Positions 6,761-15,991 of a stretch of 64,000 nucleotides of DNA are shown here, one piece after another. The notes under the pieces are model-generated. The model worked only from the letters and a program-made list of their open reading frames with translations. It was not told the origin of the DNA and ran no database searches. The DNA is taken from assembly GCF_052119585.1 (NCBI RefSeq), contig NZ_JBGQOJ010000004.1, forward strand, positions 150,971 to 214,970, written 5' to 3'. A program made the translations under genes and the position numbers. Each line of letters starts with the position of its first letter. The first letter of the stretch is position 1. Origin of the DNA: JBGQOJ01 sp052119585. GTDB lineage: Bacteria; Pseudomonadota; Alphaproteobacteria; Rhodobacterales; Rhodobacteraceae.

Positions 6761-9316
6761 TCAGAACCGATCAAGCAAACGCTTGAGGTAGTCCAGTTCG
6801 ATGGCGGGGCGGTCCTGTTCGCTGGACCGGCGCCGGATTTCATCCAGCAGGTCGCGCGCGCGCCGGTAAACGTCTTCGCCTTGCAGCAATTGCTCGTCCG
6901 AACCAACCTGCCCGTTCGCACCGGAATCGCGCCCCAGCGGGTCACGACGGCCATTGGGGTCGGCGCGGCCAACCGCCTCGCCTTGCTGGCCTTGCTGCTG
7001 TTGCTGTTGCTGTGCCAGCGCCTCGCCCAGACTGCGCATACCCTCGCGCAGGGCCTCCATCGCCTCGGACTGGCTATCCAGGGCATCCGCCATGCGGTTG
7101 TCGCGCAACGCGCCCTCGGCCTGATCCATCGCACGGCCCGCCCGCCCCAAGGCATCCCGCGCCGCATCGCCTTCTGGTGTGCCCGCGCCGGGCATGCCGC
7201 GTTCCTGGCGGTTCAGTTCGTTGCGAAGGGCCTGCTGGCGATCAGCAAGGCTTTGGGATTGGGACTGACCTTGGCCCTGACCTTGGTCGGAGCCCTGCTG
7301 ACCTTCGCCCTGACCCTGCCCTTGGGGGGCTTCGCCTTGTTGCCCGTCCTGCCCTTGCTGGTCGCCCTGTTCCGGGTTGAACTGTTGCTGAAGGTCCTGA
7401 AACGCCTCGTCCGACAGCCCCTGCTGTTCGCGCAGCGTGTCCTGCAAACCGTTCATCGCCTGTTGGCCCGGGCTTTGCTGGCCTTGCCCCTGCTGGCCCT
7501 GCGTCACCTGAAGGTTCTCCATCATCCGGTTCAGCTCGTCCAACAATTGCTGCGCCTCGGCCATGCGGCCCTCTTCCATCAACTCCTGGATTTTATCCAT
7601 CATCTGTTGAATCTGGTCGCCGGTAATTTCCTGGCTGTCCTGATTTTCTGCGGTTTGCTGATCGGGGTCTTGCTGGTTCTGTTCGGCCAACTGACGGATA
7701 TAATCATCGGTTGCGTCGCGCAATTCCTGCATCAGCTCTGCAATCTCGTCCTGATTGGCCCCTTGGCGCATCGCCTCGGCCAGACGTTCCTGCGCCTGAC
7801 GCAACCGTTCCAGCGCATCGGCAAGCTTTCCATCCTCCAGCAAGACGGCAATATCCCAAAGCGCCTGTGCCACCTCGTCTTGCAGTTCGGGCGTCAGCCC
7901 GCCTGCAACAGCCGCCTCCAGCCGCCGGATGGCGACGCGCAATTGCAGATAGGCCGCCTCGTTCTTAACGAAGCCTTCGGGTTTGTGCGTCACCGCCCGC
8001 AGCACCTGCGCCGCCCGCGCACCATTGCTGCGCGACCACAGGATATCGCGGCGCTGTTCGACAACCGCACGCGCCAACGGGTCAAAGAAACGCCGCCCTT
8101 CAAGAATAATCTGCTGCGCGGGAGCGGTGCCGTTTTGGTCCAGAGCATCCTGCGCCGACAGCGAAATCAGAACCGGCAATCCCGCCCAAGGATGTTGCGC
8201 CAGATTTTCCACTATGGTTTCGGTGAAATCCCTGCGGTCGCCGCTGATGGGCATCGGCAAATCCAGAACAATATCGTCACGCGGGTCCGGGTCGGCCAGC
8301 AGGCCAAAGCGCCGGTCGACCGAAGCCATGTCCAGCGTGATCATGGCCTGCGCCGCAACAACGCCGTAGTCGTCCCCTGCGGCAAAGGGCAGCTTGAACT
8401 CGCCCCCGGCAGAGCGTTCGGCCTCTCCTGCCAATGCGATGCGGGGGGGCTCATCGGGGGTCATGGATATATCCCATTCCGCGCCAACTGCGCCCATGAT
8501 TTCAAGGCTGCCGTCCTGCGTTATGGTGAATTCTTGCGACGGATCGGATGCGCTGGCCACATCGCCCGTGCGGCCCGATACAGTCTCGGCCACCGTCAAC
8601 GCCCCCGGCGTGCCATAAAGGCGAAGCGTCAGCTTGCTTCCCTCGGGGACGCTGAAGCCTTCCTGATTTATATCATTCAGATACAGGCTGGGCTTTCCTG
8701 TATAGGCGGGCGGTTCGATCCAGCCTTCCCAACTTGGCCCGCTTGCGGTCAACTGGCCCTGGCCCGGCGCCATTTCAGACACCGAGGCCACGCGCCAGAC
8801 AGAGCCGAACAGAACCGCAACCAAAAGCGCCAGCAGCGCGGCATAGCGTAACGCGAAAGGATCGCGCGCGGAGATGCGCAGATCGGGGCGGGCCGCCTTT
8901 GCCCCCGCCACGCGGTCCGCCATGCGCACCAGATGCGCCCGCCACACCGCCTGCGACGCATCATCGGTGGCACCAATCGCCTGGGTGTCGGCAAGGGCTG
9001 TGATCGGCCGCCCCGCAAGCGTGCGGTCAAGCCGGTCAAGCGCCTCGGCCCGCGACGGGAAGTGAAACTGCCGGACGCCGCGAACACAGGCCCAAAGCGC
9101 GGCGGATACGCAAACAACGGCGATACCCCAGGCCAGTTCCAGCGGCACCACATCCTGAAGCCCCAACATGAGGGCGGCAAGTGCCAGAAACAGAACCGAC
9201 CACAGCGGCCAGAATGCACGCGTCAACCGCTCTGCCAGCATCCCCGTTCGCGTCAGGAACAGGGGGCGGCGAAGGCGATCCAACGCCTCGTCACGGGTGC
9301 GGTTGGCTTGGCTCAT
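6761..9316 (-). CDS. TIGR02302 / DUF4175 family membrane protein with Gln/Gly-rich region
   Basis: 851 residues. Two membrane spans lie near the N-terminus (about residues 35-75) and one near 155-175. A large soluble part follows, then a long low-complexity stretch rich in Q, G, E and D (about residues 590-770, with runs such as QQGQQSPG and QGQGQGQS), and a final helical end. This is the alphaproteobacterial family named for its low complexity. The role is unknown, presumably in the cell envelope. It follows lysA by 36 bp and is probably the last gene of the argH operon. The Gln/Gly codons also produce a long meaningless antisense frame. Confidence 0.85.
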   Translation of the reverse strand: MSQANRTRDEALDRLRRPLFLTRTGMLAERLTRAFWPLWSVLFLALAALMLGLQDVVPLELAWGIAVVCVSAALWACVRGVRQFHFPSRAEALDRLDRTLAGRPITALADTQAIGATDDASQAVWRAHLVRMADRVAGAKAARPDLRISARDPFALRYAALLALLVAVLFGSVWRVASVSEMAPGQGQLTASGPSWEGWIEPPAYTGKPSLYLNDINQEGFSVPEGSKLTLRLYGTPGALTVAETVSGRTGDVASASDPSQEFTITQDGSLEIMGAVGAEWDISMTPDEPPRIALAGEAERSAGGEFKLPFAAGDDYGVVAAQAMITLDMASVDRRFGLLADPDPRDDIVLDLPMPISGDRRDFTETIVENLAQHPWAGLPVLISLSAQDALDQNGTAPAQQIILEGRRFFDPLARAVVEQRRDILWSRSNGARAAQVLRAVTHKPEGFVKNEAAYLQLRVAIRRLEAAVAGGLTPELQDEVAQALWDIAVLLEDGKLADALERLRQAQERLAEAMRQGANQDEIAELMQELRDATDDYIRQLAEQNQQDPDQQTAENQDSQEITGDQIQQMMDKIQELMEEGRMAEAQQLLDELNRMMENLQVTQGQQGQGQQSPGQQAMNGLQDTLREQQGLSDEAFQDLQQQFNPEQGDQQGQDGQQGEAPQGQGQGEGQQGSDQGQGQGQSQSQSLADRQQALRNELNRQERGMPGAGTPEGDAARDALGRAGRAMDQAEGALRDNRMADALDSQSEAMEALREGMRSLGEALAQQQQQQQGQQGEAVGRADPNGRRDPLGRDSGANGQVGSDEQLLQGEDVYRRARDLLDEIRRRSSEQDRPAIELDYLKRLLDRF

Positions 9317-9352
9317 CGACCCTTTCCGAAAACTGCCGCACGGGATAGCGCG

Positions 9353-10618
9353 TTACAGCCATTCCGGGATGGTATCCCGATTTATCAAATCGTCAAAGGT
9401 CGGACGCGCCCGAATGACAGCGAATTGATCGCCGTTCACCAGCACCTCGGGGATCAGGGGCCGAGAGTTGTATTCCGACGACATCACGGCACCATAAGCA
9501 CCGGCACTGCGGAACGCGACCAGATCGCCCGACTGCAACGGCGGCATCGTGCGGGCCTTGGCAAAGGTGTCGCCGCTTTCGCAGATCGGGCCAACGATGT
9601 CGTAGGGATGCTGTTCGGTGCCCGCCGCAGGCTCGATCACCGGAACGATGTCGTGGTGTGCGCCATACATGGCAGGACGGACCAGATCGTTCATCGCCCC
9701 GTCAAGGATCAGAAAATCGCGGTCTTCGCCGGATTTCACATAGATCACCTTTGACACCATAAGGCCCGCATTGCCCGAAATCAGGCGGCCCGGTTCGATC
9801 TCGATCTCGCAACCCAGATCGCCAAGGGTCTGGCGCACCATCTGGCCATATTGGCTGGGCAAGGGCGGCGCATCGTTCGAGCGGGTGTAGGGAATGCCAA
9901 GCCCGCCGCCAAGATCAAGACGGCGGATATTGTGACCCTCGGCGCGCAGCTGTTTTGTCAGCTCTGCCACCTTCTTGTAGGCCAGCTCGAACGGCTCAAG
10001 CTGGGTCAACTGGCTGCCGATATGAACGTCGATCCCGATCACCTCCAGCCCCTTCAGGGACGCCGCCAGTGCGTAAACCTCGCGGGCGCGGGAAATCGGG
10101 ATGCCGAACTTGTCGCCCTTTTTGCCGGTCGAAATTTTCTCGTGCGTCTTGGCATCGACATCGGGGTTCACGCGGATGGTGATCGGCGCGACGGTGCCAA
10201 GGGCAAGGGCCGCCTCTGACAGGACCATCATTTCGGGTTCGGATTCGACGTTGAACTGACGGATGCCGCCCTTTAGCGCCATATCCATTTCCGCCCGCGT
10301 CTTGCCAACGCCGGAGAACACGATCCGGTCGCCCGGAACGCCCGCCGCCTTGGCACGCGCGTATTCGCCGCCGGAAACAACGTCCATGCCCGCGCCCAGA
10401 TCGCCAAGCAGCTTCAGCACCGCCTGATTGCTGTTGGATTTCATGGCAAAGCACACAAGGTGGTCCATGCCCGCAAGCGCCTCGTCGAAAAGACGGAAGT
10501 GACGGGTCAGCGTGGCGGTGGAATAGACATAGAAGGGTGTGCCGACAGCGGCTGCAATCTCGGATATTGCCACGTCTTCGGCGTAAAGCGCGCCGTCGCG
10601 ATACAAAAAGTGATCCAT
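9353..10618 (-). CDS. lysA: Diaminopimelate decarboxylase
   Basis: 421 residues. It is a PLP enzyme of fold type III that converts meso-diaminopimelate to L-lysine, the last lysine step. Visible features are the PLP lysine in VCFAMKSNSNQAVL (about residue 57), HIGSQ (about 198), DLGGGLGIPY (glycine-rich phosphate site), EPGRLI and the C-terminal CESGDTFAK with the active-site cysteine from the partner subunit. Its ATG shares one base with the DUF2834 stop, so it is translationally coupled. Confidence 0.96.
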   Translation of the reverse strand: MDHFLYRDGALYAEDVAISEIAAAVGTPFYVYSTATLTRHFRLFDEALAGMDHLVCFAMKSNSNQAVLKLLGDLGAGMDVVSGGEYARAKAAGVPGDRIVFSGVGKTRAEMDMALKGGIRQFNVESEPEMMVLSEAALALGTVAPITIRVNPDVDAKTHEKISTGKKGDKFGIPISRAREVYALAASLKGLEVIGIDVHIGSQLTQLEPFELAYKKVAELTKQLRAEGHNIRRLDLGGGLGIPYTRSNDAPPLPSQYGQMVRQTLGDLGCEIEIEPGRLISGNAGLMVSKVIYVKSGEDRDFLILDGAMNDLVRPAMYGAHHDIVPVIEPAAGTEQHPYDIVGPICESGDTFAKARTMPPLQSGDLVAFRSAGAYGAVMSSEYNSRPLIPEVLVNGDQFAVIRARPTFDDLINRDTIPEWL

Positions 10619-10935
10619 CAGGTAACGGGCCTTGAACGAAGGAAAAGATACAGAGGCAAGCCGCAGGAAACGCCGATACCAAAGGTCGCGGGAATGGCGA
10701 TCAACGCGACCCAGTTCTTACGGGTGACTGTCTCGGCCAGAACAAAGACAGTCAGCGCAATTGCTGCGATCGTCAGATCCCAGACAAGACCGGAACTGGC
10801 GTTATTCGCGTGCCATGCGGCGACCATATCGGTCAGGGATGTGCCGTTTTCTCGGAACCACAGCACAAAGTAATACATCGGGTGGATCGCCCCCCAGACG
10901 GCCAGCGCCGCATAAATCATCCGCAACAACGACAT
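10618..10935 (-). CDS. DUF2834 domain small membrane protein
   Basis: 105 residues starting MSLLRMIYAALAVWGAIHPM. Three hydrophobic segments (about residues 5-25, 45-65 and 75-97) fit the DUF2834 integral membrane family. The function is unknown. It is coupled by TGATG overlaps to the lipoprotein upstream and to lysA downstream. Confidence 0.75.
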   Translation of the reverse strand: MSLLRMIYAALAVWGAIHPMYYFVLWFRENGTSLTDMVAAWHANNASSGLVWDLTIAAIALTVFVLAETVTRKNWVALIAIPATFGIGVSCGLPLYLFLRSRPVT

Positions 10936-11081
10936 CAGCCACCGACCCTTATACCGACATAAGCCGATCCCGTGACCGTCAGGCCGGGTTCGGGCGCGGG
11001 TTCGGGGCGGGTTGGCGCACCGTCGGCACCGCAGGCGGCAAGCATGGCCAGCGCCATCAACAGGGATGCAACGCGGATCAT
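10935..11081 (-). CDS. Small argH-linked lipoprotein
   Basis: A 48-residue protein (MIRVASLLMALAMLAACGADG...) with a clear lipobox LAAC at residues 14-17 and a short proline-rich then beta-like tail ending in YVGIRVGG. Its ATG overlaps the argH stop (ATGA), and its stop overlaps the DUF2834 start. Tiny lipoproteins behind argH occur widely in related genomes. The function is unknown. Confidence 0.7.
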   Translation of the reverse strand: MIRVASLLMALAMLAACGADGAPTRPEPAPEPGLTVTGSAYVGIRVGG

Positions 11082-12469
11082 GCCAGTTTCGCCTTCCAAT
11101 GGGCCACCTGCGCGCGCACCTGATCGGGGGCCGTTCCCCCGAAACTGGTGCGACTGGCGACAGAGTTGTGCACGCCCAGAACATCGAACACATCGGCGCG
11201 AATGCCCGCATGGACCGACTGCATATCGGCCAAAGTCAGGTCGGGAAGGTCGCAATCCTTGCCCTCGGCCATCGCAACCAGCGACCCGGTGACATGGTGC
11301 GCCTCGCGGAAGGGCAGGCCAAGTTCACGCACCAGCCAATCGGCCAGATCGGTCGCCGTCGAGAACCCGCTTGCCGCCGCTTTTTCAAGCGAGGCGCGGT
11401 TGGCGGTCATATCCGACACCATGCCGGTCATCGCGGCCAAGGCCAGCATCAGGCTGTCGGTGGCGTCGAACACCTGTTCCTTGTCTTCCTGCATGTCCTT
11501 GGAATAGGCCAGCGGCAGCCCCTTCATCACCGTAAACAGCCCGACCATCGCCCCCATGATACGGCCAATCTTGGCACGGATCAGTTCGGCGGCATCTGGG
11601 TTTTTCTTTTGTGGCATGATCGACGATCCGGTCGAGAACCGGTCGGACAGCGCCACGAACCGGAATTGGGCCGAGGACCAGATCACCAACTCTTCGGCAA
11701 AACGCGACAGGTGCATCGCGCAGATGGTCGAGGCCGCAAGAAACTCCAGCGCAAAGTCGCGGTCGGCCACCGCATCCAGCGAGTTCGCCATCGGTCGGTC
11801 AAAGCCAAGCGCCTTGGCGGTCATGTGGCGGTCAATCGGAAACGAAGTGCCGGCCAGCGCCGCAGCGCCCAAGGGCGATTCGTTCATCCGCTTGCGGGCA
11901 TCCTGAAAGCGCGACATGTCACGGCTGAACATCTCGACATAGGCCATCATGTGGTGGCCCCATGTCACCGGCTGCGCGGTTTGCAGATGGGTAAAGCCGG
12001 GCATGACCCAATCCGCACCCGCCTCTGCCTGCGTCAAAAGCGCCTGCATCAGGGCGCACAGTCCCTCGATCGCGGCATCGGCCTGATCGCGCACCCACAG
12101 GCGGAAATCGACGGCAACCTGATCGTTCCGGCTACGGGCAGTGTGCAAACGCCCCGCCGCCTCGCCTACGATGTCCTTCAGGCGGGCCTCGACGTTCATG
12201 TGAATATCTTCCAGCGCAACCGAAAACGGGAAGGTTCCGGTTTCAATCTCTGACAAGACCGTGAGGAGGCCTTCACGGATCGCCTCTGCATCTGTAGCAG
12301 TGATGATACCCTGTGCGGCAAGCATCGCCGCATGGGCGCGCGAGCCGGTGATATCCTGTGCGGCCAATCGCTTGTCGAATCCGATAGAGGCATTAATAGC
12401 CTCCATGATTGCATCGGGTCCGGCGGCGAAACGTCCGCCCCACATCTGGTTCGAGGTCTTGTTGGTCAT
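11078..12469 (-). CDS. argH: Argininosuccinate lyase
   Basis: 463 residues from MTNKTSNQMWGGRF. It catalyses argininosuccinate to arginine plus fumarate. Family motifs include RSRNDQVAVDFRLW (near residue 115), THLQTAQPVTWGHH (His acid/base) and the fumarase-family signature GSSIMPQKKNPDAAE (about 285), which holds the catalytic serine loop. It is the first gene of the argH-lipoprotein-DUF2834-lysA set and divergent from the thioredoxin gene, whose ATG lies 22 bp away. Confidence 0.97.
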   Translation of the reverse strand: MTNKTSNQMWGGRFAAGPDAIMEAINASIGFDKRLAAQDITGSRAHAAMLAAQGIITATDAEAIREGLLTVLSEIETGTFPFSVALEDIHMNVEARLKDIVGEAAGRLHTARSRNDQVAVDFRLWVRDQADAAIEGLCALMQALLTQAEAGADWVMPGFTHLQTAQPVTWGHHMMAYVEMFSRDMSRFQDARKRMNESPLGAAALAGTSFPIDRHMTAKALGFDRPMANSLDAVADRDFALEFLAASTICAMHLSRFAEELVIWSSAQFRFVALSDRFSTGSSIMPQKKNPDAAELIRAKIGRIMGAMVGLFTVMKGLPLAYSKDMQEDKEQVFDATDSLMLALAAMTGMVSDMTANRASLEKAAASGFSTATDLADWLVRELGLPFREAHHVTGSLVAMAEGKDCDLPDLTLADMQSVHAGIRADVFDVLGVHNSVASRTSFGGTAPDQVRAQVAHWKAKLA

Positions 12470-12491
12470 TGTCGGCCCTTTGGAGGGAAAT

Positions 12492-13049
12492 ATGAGCATT
12501 CTGCGTTCCGTCATCCTATACGCGGGCCTTGCGCTTTGCGCAAACACTGCACAGGCCGAAATGGCCCAACTAGAGGCGTTGCGCAGCGGCGATATGGAAA
12601 AACTGGTGTTTCTGGCGGCCCCCGCCGAGGTTCCGCAAACCCCGTTCACAGATATAGACGGGGCAGAGCACACGCTGTCACAGTTTCAGGGCAAATATGT
12701 CCTGGTGAATTTCTGGGCGACATGGTGCGCGCCCTGCCGCAAGGAAATGCCGATGCTTTCGGCACTGCAATCCGAATTCGGCGGCGACAATTTCGAGGTT
12801 GTGACAATCGCCACGGGCCGGAACTCTGTCCCCGGCATACAAAAGTTCTTTGCCGAGATCGGCGTTTCCAATCTGCCGCTTTATCTGGACCCGAAACAGC
12901 AACTGGCCCGGGATCTGGCAATTCTGGGCCTGCCGATCAGCATTATCCTTGACCCCGAAGGGCGCGAAATCGCCCGCATGCGCGGCGACGCGACATGGGA
13001 TGGTGACAGCGCAAAGGCAATCATCGAAGCCCTGATTTCAGGCGGCTAA
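12492..13049 (+). CDS. TlpA-family thiol:disulfide oxidoreductase
   Basis: 185 residues with a signal peptide (MSILRSVILYAGLALCANTAQA, cleavage near residue 22), so it is periplasmic. The thioredoxin fold shows WATWCAPCRKEMP with a CAPC active site (about residues 80-83) and the cis-proline in GLPISIILD. It is a reducing TlpA/ResA-like protein that may serve cytochrome c or cytochrome oxidase assembly. I chose the ATG after GGAGGG. The ends of this gene and tag overlap by four bases (CTAA). Confidence 0.85.
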   Translation: MSILRSVILYAGLALCANTAQAEMAQLEALRSGDMEKLVFLAAPAEVPQTPFTDIDGAEHTLSQFQGKYVLVNFWATWCAPCRKEMPMLSALQSEFGGDNFEVVTIATGRNSVPGIQKFFAEIGVSNLPLYLDPKQQLARDLAILGLPISIILDPEGREIARMRGDATWDGDSAKAIIEALISGG

Positions 13050-13624
13050 CCCCGCCCGCCCATCGCGGCGACCGGCGCATGGCAACGACAGGTCACAAGG
13101 TGGTCGTTGACCATCCCTGTCGCCTGCATGAAGGCATAGACAATGGTCGGGCCACAGAACTTGAACCCCGCTTTTTTCAGGTCTTTCGATATCTGGATCG
13201 ACAACGGCGTCGACACAGGCACATCCCCCAGCGTGGCAATCCGGTTCTGCAACGGTTGCCCCCCGACATAGTCCCAAAGGAACCGGTCGAACCCCTGTTC
13301 CGCCTCGATCCGTTGCCATGCTCTGGCGTTGGTTATGGTCGCTTCGATCTTGCCGCGGTGACGGATAATGCCGGCATCCTGCACCAGGCGATCGACCTCT
13401 GTTGTGCCCCATCGCGCAATGACATCCGGGTCGAAGCCTTCAAAGGCCGCGCGAAAGTTGTCGCGCTTTTTCAGGATCGTGATCCAGGACAAGCCGGCCT
13501 GGAACCCGTCGAGAATCAGTTTTTCCCACAATGCGCGGCTATCCCGTTCGGGCACGCCCCATTCCGTGTCATGATAGTCGATATAAATATCATCACTTCC
13601 AACCCATCCGCAGCGATCAGACAT
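13046..13624 (-). CDS. tag: DNA-3-methyladenine glycosylase I
   Basis: 192 residues from MSDRCGWVG. It removes 3-methyladenine from alkylated DNA. It carries the Tag signature YHDTEWGVPERD with the conserved Glu, a LSWITILKKR helix-hairpin segment, and zinc-site residues (Cys near the N-terminus, and the C-terminal HLVTCRCH). An upstream ATG at 13633 is possible, but GGGAAA spacing favours 13624. Confidence 0.93.
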   Translation of the reverse strand: MSDRCGWVGSDDIYIDYHDTEWGVPERDSRALWEKLILDGFQAGLSWITILKKRDNFRAAFEGFDPDVIARWGTTEVDRLVQDAGIIRHRGKIEATITNARAWQRIEAEQGFDRFLWDYVGGQPLQNRIATLGDVPVSTPLSIQISKDLKKAGFKFCGPTIVYAFMQATGMVNDHLVTCRCHAPVAAMGGRG

Positions 13625-13754
13625 AAAAATCATTCTTTCCCAACATGTTAAAACGGTCTCGACATATTTAGCATAATTAGAACAAAATGGGAATATTCAC
13701 ATCTCTTTAGGCACTGTGGCGCAAAACTGCCCGTGCTTGAGATGGAGAGTTTTC

Positions 13755-14597
13755 ATGGCGAACCGAATGCACGAAGGGATAGATGCGGTGCCGGCAGGGT
13801 TGGAAAGCCCGCTGTCCTTTGCCGTGACGTCGCGTGATCGAGAAGTGCTGCAAATGGTCAAGGCGGCACTACATCGCAAGCATGCGCTGCTGGCCTTTCA
13901 GCCGGTTGTGCAAACTCTGAATCAGGCGCGGCCCGCGTTTCACGAAGGGTTAATTCGCGTTCTGGATGACACGGGGCGCATCATTCCCGCCAAAGATTTC
14001 ATCGACGTGGTAGAGGCGACTGAAACCGGGCGGATCATCGACTGCGTCGCGCTGGAACTCGGACTTCAGGCGCTGGCAGAGGAACCCGGACTGCGGTTGT
14101 CCATCAATATGTCGGCGCGGTCCATCGGATACCAACGCTGGATGAAGACCTTGCTGCACGGGTTGCACGCCGACCCGACTGCAGGGGAACGCCTGATCCT
14201 TGAAATCACCGAATCCTCGGCCATGCTGATGCCCGAACTGGTCGTGTCATTCATGGATGACCTTCAAAACCGGGGAATCAGTTTCGCTCTGGACGATTTC
14301 GGGGCGGGTTACACGGCCTTCAGATATCTGCGGGATTTTTTCTTTGATATCCTGAAAATCGACGGGCAGTTCATTCGCGGCATCCATAAAGACGCTGACA
14401 ACCAGATCCTGACAAAGTCGTTGCTGTCCATCGCGCAACACTTCGAGATGTTCACCGTCGCCGAATGCGTCGAAGATGCTGCCGACGTCGCCTTTCTGAC
14501 GTCGATCGGCGTCGACTGCATGCAGGGCTACTACTTCGGTGCACCGACGACCATGCCCCCCTGGCGCGATCAAGGCGCAAAGCGGCTTCGCGCGTGA
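13755..14597 (+). CDS. EAL-domain cyclic-di-GMP phosphodiesterase (stand-alone)
   Basis: 280 residues from the ATG at 13755, which has GGAGAG eight bases upstream; the in-frame GTG at 13716 lacks this. A single EAL domain fills the protein. The signature is EGL rather than EAL, and the metal-binding and catalytic set is present as ITESSA, ALDDFGAGYTAF, LKIDGQF and AECVE. There is no GGDEF, PAS or membrane part. It probably hydrolyses c-di-GMP in the cytoplasm, though the unusual AECVE in place of AEGVE is worth noting. Confidence 0.85.
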   Translation: MANRMHEGIDAVPAGLESPLSFAVTSRDREVLQMVKAALHRKHALLAFQPVVQTLNQARPAFHEGLIRVLDDTGRIIPAKDFIDVVEATETGRIIDCVALELGLQALAEEPGLRLSINMSARSIGYQRWMKTLLHGLHADPTAGERLILEITESSAMLMPELVVSFMDDLQNRGISFALDDFGAGYTAFRYLRDFFFDILKIDGQFIRGIHKDADNQILTKSLLSIAQHFEMFTVAECVEDAADVAFLTSIGVDCMQGYYFGAPTTMPPWRDQGAKRLRA

Positions 14598-14740
14598 GTT
14601 TTGCAGTTCTTTTTACAAGCCATTGCCCTGCCCCGACTTTGCCCCTAGAAATTTATGACGAAATAGCGGGGTGTACGGGGCCCGCGCATGGTGCGTGATG
14701 CTCGCTCCTCCCTGCTCAACGGGCTTCGGGAGACTTCTTT

Positions 14741-15916
14741 ATGACCAATGTCGTTATCGCATCTGCTGCGCGAACTGCTGTAGGCAGCTTTGGTGGTGCA
14801 TTTTCTACCATACCCGCCCACGATCTGGGCGCTGCCGTGCTGCAAGAAATCGTTGCGCGCGCCGGAATTGAAAAGGGCGAGGTGTCGGAAACGATTCTCG
14901 GCCAGGTTCTAACCGCGGGTCAGGGTCAAAATCCTGCGCGTCAGGCCCATATCAATGCCGGTTTCGCCAAGGAAGCCTCGGCATGGAGCATTAATCAGGT
15001 CTGCGGTTCCGGCCTGCGCGCCGTCGCTTTGGCCGCTCAACATATCCAGCTTGGCGATGCCAGCATCATTGCGGCCGGCGGCCAGGAAAATATGTCGATG
15101 AGCCCCCATGTTGCGAACCTTCGCCCCGGCCAGAAGATGGGCGACATGAATTTCATCGATTCGATGATCCGTGACGGCCTTTGGGATGCCTTCAACGGCT
15201 ATCACATGGGGCAAACCGCTGAAAACGTGGCAGAGCAGTGGCAAATTTCCCGCGACATGCAGGACGAGTTCGCCGTTGCCAGCCAGAACAAGGCAGAGGC
15301 CGCGCAGAAAGCCGGAAAATTCGCGGACGAGATCTTGGCCTACACGATCAAGACCCGCAAAGGCGAGACGGTCGTCGATCAGGATGAATTCATCCGCTAT
15401 GGCGCCACAATGGAAGCGATGCAAAAACTGCGCCCCGCCTTCACCCGCGACGGCACTGTAACCGCAGCAAACGCGTCCGGCCTGAACGATGGTGCCGCCG
15501 CCGTTCTTCTGATGAGCGCGGCTGACGCCGAAAAGCGCGGAATTCAGCCGCTTGCACGCATCGCCTCCTACGCAACCGCGGGCCTTGACCCGTCGATCAT
15601 GGGCATGGGCCCCGTTCACGCGTCCCGCAAGGCGCTGGAAAAGGCCGGCTGGACCGCAGCCGATCTGGATCTGGTCGAAGCGAACGAAGCCTTTGCCGCG
15701 CAGGCCTGCGCCGTGAACAAGGATATGGGCTGGGATCCGTCGATCGTGAACGTGAACGGCGGCGCGATCGCAATCGGCCACCCGATCGGCGCCTCTGGCT
15801 GCCGTATCCTGAACACGCTGCTGTTCGAGATGCAGCGCCGTGGTGCCAAAAAGGGCCTTGCTACCCTTTGCATCGGTGGCGGTATGGGTGTTGCAATGTG
15901 CGTCGAGCGCCCGTAA
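14741..15916 (+). CDS. phaA: Acetyl-CoA acetyltransferase (beta-ketothiolase)
   Basis: 391 residues, standard for thiolase II. It condenses two acetyl-CoA to acetoacetyl-CoA for polyhydroxybutyrate and for the ethylmalonyl-CoA pathway. The active-site set is complete: nucleophile cysteine in NQVCGSGLRAV (about residue 88), NEAFAAQA, GGAIAIGHPIGASG (His about 348) and CIGGGMGVAM (Cys about 378). GGGAGAC precedes the ATG. It is followed by phaB after 75 bp that contain a perfect hairpin. Confidence 0.96.
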   Translation: MTNVVIASAARTAVGSFGGAFSTIPAHDLGAAVLQEIVARAGIEKGEVSETILGQVLTAGQGQNPARQAHINAGFAKEASAWSINQVCGSGLRAVALAAQHIQLGDASIIAAGGQENMSMSPHVANLRPGQKMGDMNFIDSMIRDGLWDAFNGYHMGQTAENVAEQWQISRDMQDEFAVASQNKAEAAQKAGKFADEILAYTIKTRKGETVVDQDEFIRYGATMEAMQKLRPAFTRDGTVTAANASGLNDGAAAVLLMSAADAEKRGIQPLARIASYATAGLDPSIMGMGPVHASRKALEKAGWTAADLDLVEANEAFAAQACAVNKDMGWDPSIVNVNGGAIAIGHPIGASGCRILNTLLFEMQRRGAKKGLATLCIGGGMGVAMCVERP

Positions 15917-15924
15917 ACATATCT

Positions 15925-15947
15925 GGCGCGCAAGATAATTGCGCGCC
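15925..15947 (+). other. Intercistronic hairpin between phaA and phaB
   Basis: GGCGCGCAA-GATAA-TTGCGCGCC is a perfect 9-bp stem with a 5-base loop, 8 bp after the phaA stop. No T-tract follows, so it looks more like an mRNA-stabilising or processing hairpin than a terminator. Confidence 0.55.
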
Positions 15948-15991
15948 CGCATCAAATATAGAAATTAGATTACCTACGTCTGGGAGGACTC

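Noticed and set aside
6881..8851. A 656-codon open frame on the plus strand
   Set aside because: It is fully antisense to the TIGR02302 gene. It is open because of the Gln/Gly/Ala codon bias there, and its product is a Leu/Arg-rich string with no family resemblance.
13716..13754. GTG start for the EAL protein
   Set aside because: It has no ribosome-binding site, whereas the ATG at 13755 has GGAGAG at good spacing.
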